Shown: positions 36,300 to 48,800 of the stretch, one piece after another
Numbering within the stretch: the first letter of the stretch is position 1
Layout: the number at the start of each line of letters is the position of its first letter
Assembly: GCF_031877795.1 (NCBI RefSeq)
Contig: NC_133932.1
Span: 20,524,180 to 20,588,179, forward strand
Direction: 5' to 3'
Source: Strix aluco
Lineage: Eukaryota > Chordata > Aves > Strigiformes > Strigidae
DNA: 64,000 bases
Notes under the pieces: generated by a model
The model's database searches: none
Told to the model about the DNA's origin: nothing
The model's input: only the letters and a program-made list of their open reading frames with translations
Position numbers and translations under genes: made by a program

Positions 36300-37284
36300 G
36301 TAAGCACAGGATGAAGTTGGGTGGGGGATTGCAATGATAATTTCATAACTCTTTGAAATCCCGGGGAAATGCATGGGCGAAGAAGGAGAGCAAAGAGGTG
36401 AGCTTCTGTTTCCGCTACAGACAAGGAGTATTGAACCACTGGGTTGGCCAGTGGTGTCAGGATCTGACCTCGCCTTCTGGCAAATCTGGTACTTTCAGGG
36501 CCCCCCAAAACAGAATGTGCATTCGGGCACAGGTGGAGGCAGGGCTGAATATCGGCACTAGTGAGGGTCTTTGGATGTTCCAGCCCAGGGCAGTGCGGAC
36601 CCCCCCAAAGAGTGGAACAGGTTTCCTCCTCTTCACTCAGTGGGTGCGTCTCAGCCCTGCCCTGGCGAGGCGGGGGCGGCCAGGGGGGCCGGGGGAATAG
36701 CTCACTTTCTCCGCCACTTCGCTCTCCGGCTTCTCTGGTGACAGCGATAACAAAGGGCTGCTCGGCATTAGGTGATATAGATCTCTCTCAGCCCACTAAA
36801 CCTGAGTCCCACAGGCTTCTCACTAGCCCTCGGGGCTTGGGTGTCACTGTCTGCTCACTGCCTGGGGTGGCCTGGGACAGTCTCCCTGGAGACCGAAGGC
36901 TGCGCCTTCTCCACGAGGTCTGGAAGCACGGATTTCTTCCTCCTGAAAACCGTGATTATATTTTGGTGTTATTTCTTGCCATCCTGGGTCCTTGACTGCA
37001 GTCACTTCCATTTTGCATGCTGCTCTTTGTAATTGAATCTATTGATGTATATTTAATCCACTTGGCACCACAGTTCGTAACTAGGCACTGCTTCCCAGCC
37101 TTCTGTCACTTGTTTTCACAATTACCATCTTTAAGTTAGGGTGGATGCCTGCCGCTCAGCTTTTTGCCCGATTGCTATACTGTCTTGGAGGACCTGTGCT
37201 TGACAGTCAGGTCCATGGTCAGCACAGCTCCCATCCTTTGATCTGGACGTCAGCCAGGTGTGCAGGACTTGGGTAATGGAAGCT
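36300..37284. other. Non-coding stretch
   Basis: No gene recognised. The longest frame (36561-36995, 144 codons) is low in coding character. Confidence 0.45.
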
Positions 37285-37412
37285 AAGCCTGTTGGGTTTA
37301 ATTCTCCTCTCTGCCACTGATTTGCTGTGTGTGATCACGAGCAAGTCCTTTAACCCCAGACGGCCTCAGCTGACTTATCTACTCCAGAAAGGTGTTGTAA
37401 TGCTTAATTATT
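37285..37412 (+). mobile_element. MIR/CORE-SINE-like relic
   Basis: CTCTGCCACTGATTTGCTGTG, then a GAGCAAGTCCTTTAACC segment, CCTCAGCTGACTTATCTACTCCAGAAAGG and GTAATGCTTAATTA follow the MIR consensus in order (CTCTGCCACTTACTAGCTGTGTGACC..GGGCAAGT.ACTTAACC.....CCTCAGTTTCCTCATCTGTAAAATGG...TAATA). This is the clearest MIR-type copy in the window. Divergence is high, as expected for an amniote-wide repeat. Confidence 0.65.
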
Positions 37413-40400
37413 GCCAGCTCTTCAGAAACCCCTGGGGGAAAAAAAATGCATTTTATTCAGAAATGTCTCTGACCTCCCTGGCCTTTCTAAGCTGTCTTGG
37501 TGGTGCTAGGAGATATTCTCTTTCCTCCCTTAATAATGTTTCTTCAATTTTTCATCTGTACATTCACCCACTCTCTCAGCTGCATGTAAAAATGCCAAGC
37601 TGTCTGAAGTCATGGAAATATTTTTATAAACTTGACAGCCACGACAAACATTCCTCCTCGGCAATAAACAAACAAGGTACACAACCTGCCATTAACATCA
37701 GTTTATAGCAGAGAGACCTTCGTCACTCATTGATGAGGGAATCCTAGACAATTACTGCACTAGCAAGCCATAAAGTAGTGTTGTCTGAGGTTAGGAAAAT
37801 ACCGGATCCTTTGGGTTCCTGTGTGCAGTGACTAAGTGGGAAGCTCTGTTTGCCCATGTGTGTACGGGAGTGCAGGCAGGCACCAGGTATTTGGTTTATT
37901 CAGGGCTCTTACAAACTATATTTGGCTTGCGCGTATGTGGTGTTGGGGTCTTGGTGTTTGTTTGTATGCACAACAGCCTGTTTTCCATAGTGGCAGTTGA
38001 AACATAAAGGTGGTACAAATTAAACTGGATAAATAGTAGACACCTAAAAAAAAAAAAAGCTGCAAAAGAAAGGTGTTAGTGAGTGTTGCAGGATCAGACC
38101 CCCTGCACAGCCTCCTGCGCACCCCTCCTCGGTCTTCCTTGCAGCTGGCTGTAAGCTGGTAGGGTTGGCAGGTACCTGAACCTGCAATGCAACATCTCCC
38201 TGTGAGTAATTCTCCCTGTAAGCACTCAGACAGTGCTTATTTTGGCGCATTCTTGGTTTGTTTGCTCTGTGTATGTCTAAATCCATATCTCCAGAGACCT
38301 TCATGCTAGTGAAAAAGAGCAGGTGCTGCTCTTTTTCCTGTGTTACTTTGGGTTATCTCTTGTTCTTCTAGCAGGCCCTCTTCCTACCATCTTTGGGTAG
38401 TGGGCTCTCTCTGGTGTGCTCAGGAGAAGAAAGTCAAGACTGTTCTTCACCTGTATCTTTGACAGAAGACTCTAGACAGCTAAGCTCCTTTCTACCATCT
38501 CACTCATTCACTGCCTCTCTCAGTCTCAGTACCTTGGTTCCCCTCTTCTTAAAATGAGGATGACAACTCTTCACTCTGCTTCCACAAAACCTTTGAAAGC
38601 TAAGGAGAAAAAGATGCGGGGTTTTTGTCTTCCTTCTTCAGGAGACCATAAATCCATCTCCCCTCCTCTCCGCTCCTCTCCCTTCCTCCCTTTTCCTCTC
38701 ATTTTAAGAGTTCTTATTATATTCTGTCCCTCTAGGTCTCCTCTACTTCCACCGCTCTTGCAATCTGTCTCTCTCTGCTGTTTCCACATCCCCTTCTATT
38801 TGCAGCTCCCTTCCTTCTGTTCATGTCATTTTCTTCTCTCACCCTGTATCTTCTACCCTCCCCCACTATTCATGCGCCGCACACTCTTCCTATCGCCTCT
38901 CTCTAGTTTATCCCCCGTATTCCTCCCTTACGCGTCTCTCCGATGTGGACCTCTTGTTGTTGTCCCTGGCTGCGTGTCTCTGCAGCCCGGCCGCATGGGA
39001 GGTGCTGGCGGGGCTGGCTGGCCAGGGCCTGAGCGAGAAGGACAGGGCGTGGGATCAGCTGGACAGTCCCCTGCTGTGGCCTGCCGCGGGCCAGGCGGGC
39101 TGGAGCTTGCCCTCTGACAGAGCATGGTGAGGCTCCCTCTGCTTGTGTGCCGCTGGCTTGGGATGGGACTGCCTCGGGTCTTGTTCTGAGCTGTGGCACA
39201 GTTGTCACTTCAATGTCTGAGTACTTTATTTCTGCCTGGGAGCCTGATGAAGTCTGTCTCAAATTTTGTCTCCTGGCATCACACCTTACCTCCCTGGACA
39301 CGACCTCATGACTTGTTTTGGTTCTGGCCCGTTATCCTACTCCCATTCCCCCAACTTCCCCCCGGGCTCTAGACACACTGCCCTGAAAACGTGGATTGTG
39401 TTCTGCTTGGCTGCTTGGAGACATCTGTGGTTGTCAAGAGGAGGGTGACTGTTCCTCTGCGTCACTCCACCTGAGTTCAGGGTCCCATGCTCTGCCAGGA
39501 AAAGCCGTGATGGAAGGGGGAGAGGACTAGCACCAAACATCTGGGGAGACCTCTGCATCTTGTTGGAGAGTTGCATTGAGCCAGCAAGCCAGTGCCCAGC
39601 AGGTCAGGACAGCTGTGCTCTGTTCCTGGGAGACCTGTGCTTGGCAGGGGACGAGAATTGCTCTTTGGGTGGGACAGGGGCAGCAGGGTCACTGCATTAA
39701 GGAGAACCCCTCTCCCATCTGCCTGAGAGAGCCACCTGATCCCACGCAGAGGCCATCCCACTATCTGATGTGGGATAGAGTTGCCTCCCAGTCAGCCCGA
39801 GTGGATGCAGCCTATTTAACCACCTCACTGCAGAGACAGCATTTTGGCTGCAGGGATCGTGGCCAGCAGTGACACTTGAAAGGTGGTGCTTTCTGGCTAT
39901 CACTTCACGGACTCTCTTTTGCCTCCCACAGTGGGCACATGTGGCGTGGAGAAGTCCTCTGCCCCAGGCAGGGAGAGTTGGCTGCCAGTAGGCTGATGGG
40001 AGAGCCGGCCAAATCAGGGCTCATCAGGTTTTCCTGACAGCAAAGCACAAAGAGGTCACGCAGATGGCTGTGTGTTGAAGTTCATCCAGTGTCCTACAGG
40101 ACAGGGCATAGTGACTTTCTGGCCTCCAGTGGAGTTCAACTCCATTTCTGAGTAGCACCACATCTGCCCCTGCCAGGCGTGACTCAGTCCCAGGCTCATA
40201 AGTCATGAGCCTCAGCTCTTGTAATCAGACAGTTCCTGATTTCTCCCCTCTGTCTCTGCAACGGACCGACCCTTCCTTAGCATGTTGAGATGGTATCCCT
40301 CGCGGTCCATGCAGGGTGCCATACACCTTTTCCCAGTTTTCCCACAGTTTCTCTCCTTCTCCATACTTGCTTCACCTGTTTTACCTGCTCTTTCCCTCCC

Positions 40401-41924
40401 GCTCTGCCTCTGGGCTAGGTCTCTCACCAGACTCTTTCCAGAATCATGTTCCTCTGCCTTGTTTGCCTTCCCATCTGGCTTCCTTGTCTCTCTGGCCACG
40501 CCATGAGCTGTCAGCAGCTAGGGGAGAAGGGCCATTGTAAGAGCAGGGCAGAGACTGGAGGGTGTCTGGGAGAGCAGAGGGGGAAGGCAGGGTATTACTA
40601 GGTCAGGGTCCATTGTTTGCTGCTGTCTTTGGCCTCTCCCAGGTACGTGCTATTAGCAACATGGCAGAAGTCCCCTTCCCCGAGAAGAGTGATCTTCCCA
40701 TTGCTTCTACTTCACTATTAGCAAGCTCCTGAAAGGTTAATGAAGTCATTCACTGCAAAAGGAAAAAGCACGTCTTCCTGTGTTTTGCATAAATTAATCT
40801 TGGAGATTATAGAGCAGCCCATGTACAGGGCACAGGACATGCAGCTATGTCCTTGGGTCTTGTCACCCAAAATGCCGCTCTGGGAGTATCATGCAGGTGA
40901 CACTGTCCACTCCAGTCCTCGAGATCAGCTTTGCTTAAAACTTAAGTAAAAAGCTGTGGCCTCCCCATCCATCTTTATTCATGTTTCTTGTGTCTAATGG
41001 GGACTGGGGAGGAGGTACCCAGGAATGCCCACAAGCCTCCCCTTCCTCCCATTGCGGTGGATCCTCGTTTCCCACAGATCCTCTTTAGAACATGCCCTGT
41101 ATCAGGTTTCATTCCCACTGGATTTTTTCTGCCTGAGAAGTATGGAAAAAATCATTCAATTGGTTTCGAATCACATGAGTGGGAGCAGGCACCAACTCTA
41201 GAAGATAAGTGTTCTGACCTTTACTGCACTCAGATAACTGAAAATAATAACAAATAAATACATCTTGTTTCTAAACCTTAGGCTTAGGGATGTGTCCCTG
41301 CCTTATGCAACAAGAGCCTGAGCCAGGGCTCTTGGGAGGGTTGAGGATAAGAACCTGGCAGCTGCCTGCAGTAAGCAGCAACCCCTTTTCTTTCCTTTTG
41401 AAAATGCAGCCGGTACCAACCCAGATATTCAGGATGGGAGGGGACGGGGCCAGTGTCCCCGCTCTCCTGCCATCTTGCTGCTGGGACTCTGGATGTTTCC
41501 CTGTGGTTGGTGCTCCGGAAGAACAAGAGTTTGATTATTTCTGGCCCATGCCTGTTTCCTTACACTTTCTGCCTCTTCACATACAGGGTTGACCATGTAG
41601 GGCCACACAGGGCTGGCCGCCAACTAGACCTCTGCATATAGGCAGACCCTGAATATGAGTGTGGGATTTGCTCTGAAAAAAATGTATTAAAATCCCCAAA
41701 TCGGTGTTTGAAAATAACTGAGGGAACCTGTCTGGAAGGAGGACATAGTGAACTGTGACTCCCAGCAAGCTCCCCAGGTGTGGGTCTTAGGTCACTGACT
41801 CAAACCTCCATCATCCCCTGGAGGTGCCCCAGGGGAGGTCCATCGGAGGCGGCCTGCCTCTCTTTGCAGGCCACTGGTGACAGTAAATATTTGTACACTT
41901 GCATACTGAAGTGCTGATAGGGGA
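37413..41924. other. Long non-coding stretch
   Basis: No gene recognised. Bases 37560-37770 are AT-rich and look like a possible conserved element. 38640-38870 is strongly pyrimidine-rich. The 187-codon frame at 38554-39117 follows this tract (Leu/Pro/Ser-rich) and is not convincing. Confidence 0.45.
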
Positions 41925-42003
41925 CTGAGGACCCATTGTGCAGTGTGCTGTCCAGACACCGGAAAGAGACAGTCCCTGTCCTGAAGGACTTATTGTAGTC
42001 CCA
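41925..42003 (+). mobile_element. Possible ancient L2-like LINE tail fragment
   Basis: TGTGCTGTCCAGACACCGGAAAGAGACAGTCCCTGTCCTGAAGGACTTATTG resembles the widespread amniote L2-type segment (GTGCTGTACAAACAC...AAGAGACAGTCCCTGCCC.AA.GAGCTTACA). The match is short. Confidence 0.4.
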
Positions 42004-44558
42004 AATTAGAGCATTCATGGTGCTTTCTGTAGTGGTTGTGACTTGATGTTCCTCCACCAGGACGTTGCTTCCTTTCCCTCCTCTGTTACGTAGGGAGCTT
42101 GTTTGCTTGGTTTCTGCCATCCAAACCACCATCGACTGAAGTGCCTGTATGCAGAGCTTGGGGAGGATGTTAGGAGGTTTCTGGCACTCTGTCAGTGTAA
42201 AGCATCTTATTTATTAGAGTCTAATGCCCAGCTGGGATGCACTTCTGATCTAAAGCTCCTGAATTCTTCCCTTTTAACGCTAAAGATGCCATTCAGAGAG
42301 GCCCCCTGGGCCCAATGTGTGCTTCTGCTGAACACTGCCCTGATCATATATCTACCGCTGTCTTGCTCAGACTTTGGGTTCAGTGATTTTGTTTCCATGA
42401 GAAGATCTCCTCCAACTCACCTCTTCCTTCAGGGGTTCCAGCAGATACCCAAATAAATATGATTCAGTGGGCCATGGGCTACTGTATTGCAGCATATGGA
42501 AGCGTGTGCATTTTCAACATGCAACCTGATATGTGTATGGATGCTTGCATTCGTGTCTGCTAGTGTATTTGGGCTGGAGGGGGTAGCAGTGAAAGCCTTG
42601 GCAGCTGGGAAGAAAGGAATGACAGGCTTGCCAGGGGAGGGAGGAGAGAGTTTGGTAGCCGAGATGAGGATTGGGTAACAAGTGGAGGGGGAGATCAGAT
42701 TTAGGATCCATGTTCACTTAAGAAAATAGGAGAAGTAGTACATTGTTTATTGGGGATTGTGTTATTCCTGTGCATTATTTATTAATCTTCTGCTAATGGT
42801 ACTGCATAAAGAAGTGGCACTTCTACAGAAATTTCACAGACAGCTGGAGGATCAGTTCCAGGAGGTATTGTAACCAGGTCAGGTTGGTGTAGGGAATCCT
42901 GCTGGGCTCAGTTTTGACAAGCTTTGGAAAAGAGAGGATTGTTCGGGAGGCATTTGAAGGGGAGAAGGGGGGGTGTCTGTGACTCACCAGGGAACAGTGA
43001 TCACTGTGAGGATAAAGGGGCAGGCTGGAAGGAGACCTGGAGACAATGGTGAATTCCTGGGGTCAGCGTCTTCAGGATTCCAGCCCGAAGTACGCAGAAG
43101 CGTAAGAAAATGAAGTATTTAGGAGGAACCTTTAGGAGTAATAAAGGCAGCTGGTGAGACAAAGCCAAAAGTAAAGAGAAAGCAGGTTTTACTACGTGCT
43201 GCGCCTTGAAGCGGATCTGGAAGGCTTGAATTTGAGGCAGGAGTTGGAAGAAGGGATGTACAGAAAGAGATGGCCTGTGCAGTGAACGTGACTGAACCAT
43301 TCTTGACTTACCAGTACTGTACGAGAGCACAGACCCACCAGTTTGCAGCCTCGACTGATGTGACAGGCTAAGCAGAGGTGTTGAGGTGCAAGTTTGTGGT
43401 TCAGACAGGTGGGTGCCAGGATGGGTGCTCCCAGCCAGTTCTTGCACACTAGTCCTTGCTTGCATTTTAAAGATGTCCAGTCACTTTGAGAGGTGGGACT
43501 GGTATTTTGGTAGGTGGCATTCTTCTTTCACTCAGCATGAAACCGAAATCAGCAAATAGTGCAGAGGAAGTCACACTACTGGTGCAAACCATCTTTGGGT
43601 GAGAAGCAACTGTTGAAATCCTGGCCAACTCATAGTCTCCAAAATACCCAGACAAAAATGCAGTGCTTAGAGGTTTTTGGTTTTAAGCTTTGTTTTACCC
43701 ACCAGTTCAGCCATGTCGACATTATGTGGGAAACACCTTACCTACTGCCTGCCTGCGACTGTTTCCATAAGCCAGGTCTAAATGGTAGTTGCCTTGGCGT
43801 CTCTTCTATCTGAGAATCTCAGTGCTGAGCTGGTGCAGAAATTCTGGGGTTAGAGGGGAGGTGGAGAAGCTGCAACATAAACCCAGCCTCATGGGCTGTC
43901 CTTTGTTTTTTCAACTGCAGTGGAAATCCAACTTTGTTAGAAACAGTCAGACTGTGAACACAGGGAGTCCTGTAGCACAGACAGGCTTTGCAAGGAACTC
44001 CATTAGCTAGAGTCAGCCTCTTCCCTCAGCCATCACATACAGCACAGTTGAGCCACCGTTACTAAATGGTGTTGGGATGCAATTTCTAATTACGCACAGC
44101 ATTGGTGCAAATCATGCAACAAGTACATACGGCGATTGGTGTGTTTAAGAAATAATTTTTTAAGTTGTTGTCAGTGAGCACCCTATAGCAAACCTCCTTA
44201 TTCTGTGCAGCAACAGTGGTGGTATAGGTAGTGCTAAGTGCACTGAGAAGTTGTGGGCGTAGCTGTGTGAGAACGGCCTGTAGGTTTCAAATGAACCAGG
44301 CCGTGATGGGACACGGCTCTGTTAATCCACTGTCTATTAGAGCAGAAGGTGACTTGGACCAACCAACTGAAAGGCCTTCAGAGAGCATTTCTCTACCTTG
44401 GGAGAATCTGAGATCATCTGAGATCTGGGACTTGAGTTTTAACAGGGCTTATCCATTGGGGAGGGACAGTCCATTTCAAAAGCAAAGTGCTGATGAGTCC
44501 AGGAATGATAAAATCACCCTTGGATTTTTTTTGTGTGTGTGAACTCCTAGAAGTCATC
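42004..44558. other. Non-coding stretch
   Basis: No gene recognised. A good acceptor-like TTTTTTCAACTGCAG ends at 43920 without a clear donor partner. Open frames up to 154 codons (43001-43465 minus) have no features. Confidence 0.45.
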
Positions 44559-44870
44559 TATGTTGGTATAAATGAGATCATTTGGCCTAATTAGTTCCAA
44601 GCTTAATTAGCAGTAATTATCCCAACATGGGAGTAATACCCGAGTAGGAAGTACTGAGTCCTCGATTAGATAGATCTCTAATTGGTGTTACAATATTGTA
44701 ATTAAAGCATGCTTATACGCCTCTGCCTCTGCAAGTGATTTGTTTTATGTCTGATTAAACAGGGAGTCCGGCAGCCTCAAGGAGGCCAGGACATCACCAC
44801 TGATTGAAACAGTGTATTATTCTTTGTTATAGGAAAGAAATGATGAATCACATATACTAGGAAACACTGT
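44559..44870. promoter_or_regulatory. TAATTA-rich block, candidate conserved enhancer
   Basis: TAATTA occurs at 44588-44593, 44604-44609, 44614-44619 and 44699-44704. The stretch is AT-rich and evenly mixed, without repeats or coding. TAATTA is the core homeodomain site, and such clusters are typical of developmental enhancers. Function is inferred only. Confidence 0.3.
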
Positions 44871-44940
44871 GGGCCAAATTAATCCTTTGAGTAATTGCTA
44901 CTGGAGTTAGGGAAATTACAACAGGGGTGAATTTGGCCTC
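44871..44940. mobile_element. Possible ancient small palindromic repeat
   Basis: GGGCCAAATT at 44871-44880 and AATTTGGCCT at 44930-44939 form near-perfect terminal inverted repeats. The interior (ACTGGAGTTAGGGAAATTACA) resembles the widespread sauropsid palindromic element that reads GGCCAAATTC...TGGAGTTACTCC...GAATTTGGCC. It is probably a decayed MITE-like copy. Confidence 0.4.
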
Positions 44941-45725
44941 AAGTGCATAAACTCTATCTGTATATCACACAGTTAAACAAATACTCATTTGAATGTGCAG
45001 TCTGGCAATTACACCATCAGACAAATGCAAGTAACTTAATCTGCATTTGCGATCACTGGATTGCACGGGTGAGTTTGTCTGGCTGCTGGGTGATCGTTAT
45101 TAGATTGCACATTCTGCTCAAATTTTTCAGGAGGTGGTGCCATGTGTCCTGGGATGCGCTGCACCCTGAAGCAGGCGGCAGAGTTTCAGATGGCCGCTGC
45201 TGGCTGCTGCGTCCTCTCCCTGTCGGGGTGAAACCCGAAAGGTACCGCTAGGGTCACCAGGAGCACCGTGCAGATGGAGGAGATGGACAGATAAAGCATC
45301 CTCTTTTCTTCCAGCACTGTTACCTTTAATCTAGCTGGTCTGACCCTCCCCAGCAGAAGACACTTCAGAAGAGCGGGTAAACAGACATTTTTCAAAGAAG
45401 TTTAAGAAAAAGAGAGCGAAACGGGAACTTTCTGAAATTAGTCAGCTTCAAAACATGAAAGCTTCCTATGTCTTTTTAAGAAACCACCTCCTTAGGAGTT
45501 GGCAAGTGCGCTGCTTTATTACTTATCTGTTCGCTACATGAGTGGGCGACTGTACTTCCTGATTTGGTTCTTCAATATAGAGAGATCATCAGCATGGGTC
45601 TGTAGAGGACAGTAACTCCTCGCCTACGGAAAGTAACAAATAGGAATAAGGATGCATGTATCTGCTGGCTGTCACAAAGGATTTCAGAGCACATTCAAGT
45701 CATATCCGAAGTAGAACGTCAGCTT

Positions 45726-45835
45726 GTTTCCATTTTACAGCTGCAGAAACTGAGGCACAAATCAGTTACTTCTCTTGATGTAGCTCATGGAGCTGGTGTG
45801 TAAGGCAACACCAGGAATGCGGTGCAGATCTCATC
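45726..45835 (-). mobile_element. MIR/CORE-SINE-like relic, reverse orientation
   Basis: CCATTTTACAGCTGCAGAAACTGAGGCACAAATCAGTTACTTCTC followed by TCATGGAGCTGGTG is the complement of the MIR core (CCATTTTACAGATGAGGAAACTGAGGCACAGAGAGGTTAAGT...CACAGCTAGT). The first 35 bases are strikingly well kept. Confidence 0.65.
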
Positions 45836-48800
45836 ACCTTCTGCTTCACCCACAAAACCGTCTTTCTTTTCCAAGGGGAAGAGTCCAGAAAGAGGGAGGT
45901 GTCTTGAGCAAGGAAATAAAATACACAAAATTCTGTTAAAGCAATATTAGGGATAAGAATTTAAACACCCCATATGTGGGAATTCAAAGCAAGGGTTTCC
46001 ATAGCAGCATTGCTTGGCCATATTGTATATACACTATTTTGCATTGCTTTCATGATGTCAAAGGCATATTCTAATATCTGTGTGTGCAATATGTCTGAAT
46101 CAGAGTTGCTATGAAACTTAAGGCTGAATTACACCACGGAGGCATATTCTTGTGTGGTACTGGGAGGAAATAATAGAACTAGGTTTTGTTAGGATTTTTC
46201 TCCAGTGATACATTTTTCTTAGAAAATTGCTGATTTGCCAAAACTGTTGCTATTTTTGGGAAAAGTTCATTCCAGTTCCCTGTCCCATCTTGAAAAAAAA
46301 ATGGAGCAAAGTTGTGAAGCTGTGAAAATGAAGTGCTTTAGGAAGGTAAAATGAAGTCTTGCATTTAATTCATTTGGTCATAGTTTCTTGTTTTGAAAAT
46401 TTCAAAAACTATTTTTTTTCCTGATCAGATATAGAACAATGATTTGAAGTCTCTGAAAATCTTGAAGGAATAAAAAGCATTCCCCCTCACCCTAGATAGT
46501 CTCAAACTGTACTAGGAGCTGGGGGCGACAAGGGAGCGACTGCATCACTCGACACTAGTGTGGCTGCCCAGTGCGTTGCAGTTGGGGCAGTGGGAGAGAT
46601 TACCTCCCGAGTACCTCTCTGCCTGCCTGGTATAGGCAATTGTAAGGTAGAAAAAAATGCCTGTGCAGTACTGCTCAAGTCTTTCACAAGGCCCAACTCT
46701 GTCTAAAAAACCCCGACATCACCTGTGTATCAGAAGGTTAAGCCTTTAGACCGGGAGGGTTTTGGGTGGGAGCCACTGTCTCTCACATCGTTAAACCTCC
46801 CTTCTGCAGATGATGGGATCTTGGTGAGGGGGGAGCTGCTGCCTCTCCCTAATTGATGCCCCACACTAGGGATGACGAGACCTGTCCTTCTCACCTCCGC
46901 ATGCACGGGCAAAGGGCCTCCTGTGAGCACAGCTCTTCCCTGCACTTGGTCCCCTCTGCCCCCTGCTTTCAGCACCTCATCCATGCTCTGAAGCTGTTTG
47001 GGGGAGAAGGAGGGATGTTGCACCCCGGGCTGGGAAGGAGTGCTCGCACTCATGGAAAAGCCCTGTGAGTTGGTTTGGCATCCCTCTTCCTGCTGGCAGC
47101 AACGTTTCCTCACTGCCAGCGTTCCCAAATGTTGGTGTAGCCTGTATGCCAACGTCTCCTTTCTCCCTGCTCCCTCGTGTTGCAATTGCTGATTTCTGTG
47201 CCTGTGCCTGAAGAGCTGTAGTTTAGACTTGCTTTGCCATGCATTGAAGCCATTCTTGTTTAGGAAAGAAACTGCAATAGGGGTGTGGGAGAGAGGGAAA
47301 AAGAAGAGAGCTTTTTTTTCCTATGTGGCAGCGACGGATGCTGGGTATTATAGAGACAAGCTGACAAACATCTGAATGAGTGGAAGAGACTCCTAACCCA
47401 AAGGGAGGAGTTGTGGTTTAGGTTAAAGCCACAAAGGAAGTGAAGGAGGTTACCACTTTCCTGTCTGTGGGCAGGAGGTTCTCCTTGTGCTCATTTGAAG
47501 GCTTAGCTCTAGCTCATTCTTCCCTAGGAACATACTCATCTGTGTACTTCTTGAAAAGCATTCGATCTGGCGTCTGATCTTGGGAGTGACAAACATCCCC
47601 TTTATCCACAGAAATCAGCAGGAGCTGGGAGCTAAAGACTGGGAATCACAGTCTAATTTATGGAGCCAGATATTCTAAGGCGTCTTGTTAAGCCACGTGT
47701 CTTGTTTGGTGCTAGAGCACATAGTGTATCTCTCCTTGCCTCTTCCTCTTGCTGATTCCACTCGGATTTTTTGTTGCAAATATCCATGCCCCTGGGGCTT
47801 GCTGGCTCCCTGCAGGTCTCACTTCTCTCTTGTTCCCGAGTGATTGGCAAATTGCGTAGCCATCCTGCCCGAATCGAGCAGTCTCGCATGCTGATACAGG
47901 ACAGATTCTGATGCCATCCAGTTCCTGCCAGTATGGCCTGTGATCAATATTTTCCTTGATTTTCACGGTGTGCTTTTCTTTTAACGGCTCAGAGGCTCTA
48001 GCTGTATGCAGTCGAAAAGTTTGTTGTCTCGGCTCTATAGCTTCACTCTTCGTCTGTGAGGACAGAGTGAGTGGTTAACCCTGGTGTGCTGCAGAAGGCA
48101 TGCCAGGAGGGAGATGAAAGAATACAGGATTGCTCTTACAAGAGAGTGAGCCTTAGCCTGAGTCAGAGGAGTGCTGGCATGCAAGCTGGCTATCTTAACC
48201 CGAGCTATCAACTGGCGACTGCACAGTTAGAACCACTGTCAGTGACAGTGACTTTAGTATGTGCTGCCAGTGCCTTCTGATCACTGTGTGCTACTGTACA
48301 TGAAAAGAGCGTCTGAAAGGTGCTCCCTGAAGAGCCGTTATGTGGTCTCTAACCTTCCATTAACAGCTCACCTTAGCCCCTAACCCTGGCCTCAGGATGC
48401 AGCAGTCATTTCATTTACCAGGTGTGAAAATCATATTTTGCCATGTGAGGATGATTGCTTTATCAGGTGTATTACAGTATCTGGTTTGGGTTTTTTTTTA
48501 TTTTTAAAAGGGCTTTGTTAGAACTACAAGATATCATTAAAAATTTATATGTGGCAAATGTGTCCTTTTTTTGCAGAGTGTTTCCTTTTAGAGACCTTCA
48601 TGGTATTGATTTCAAGTAGATTTTCCTCCTTTGTTTTAAAACATTTCCTCTGCCTATGGATTTTCAACATTACTTACTGGATCTGTGTGCAGTACATTCC
48701 CCAGACTGTATTATCAAGCCCAAGTCCCTTACTGCTGGCCTTCAGGGACCACTTCTGAAGCTGGAAAGACCATTCATTTGCTGTGTTCACTCAGTCCTGA

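Noticed and set aside
38554-39117. 187-codon open frame
   Set aside because: Starts in a pyrimidine-rich tract giving Leu/Pro/Ser runs, with no domain or splice support.
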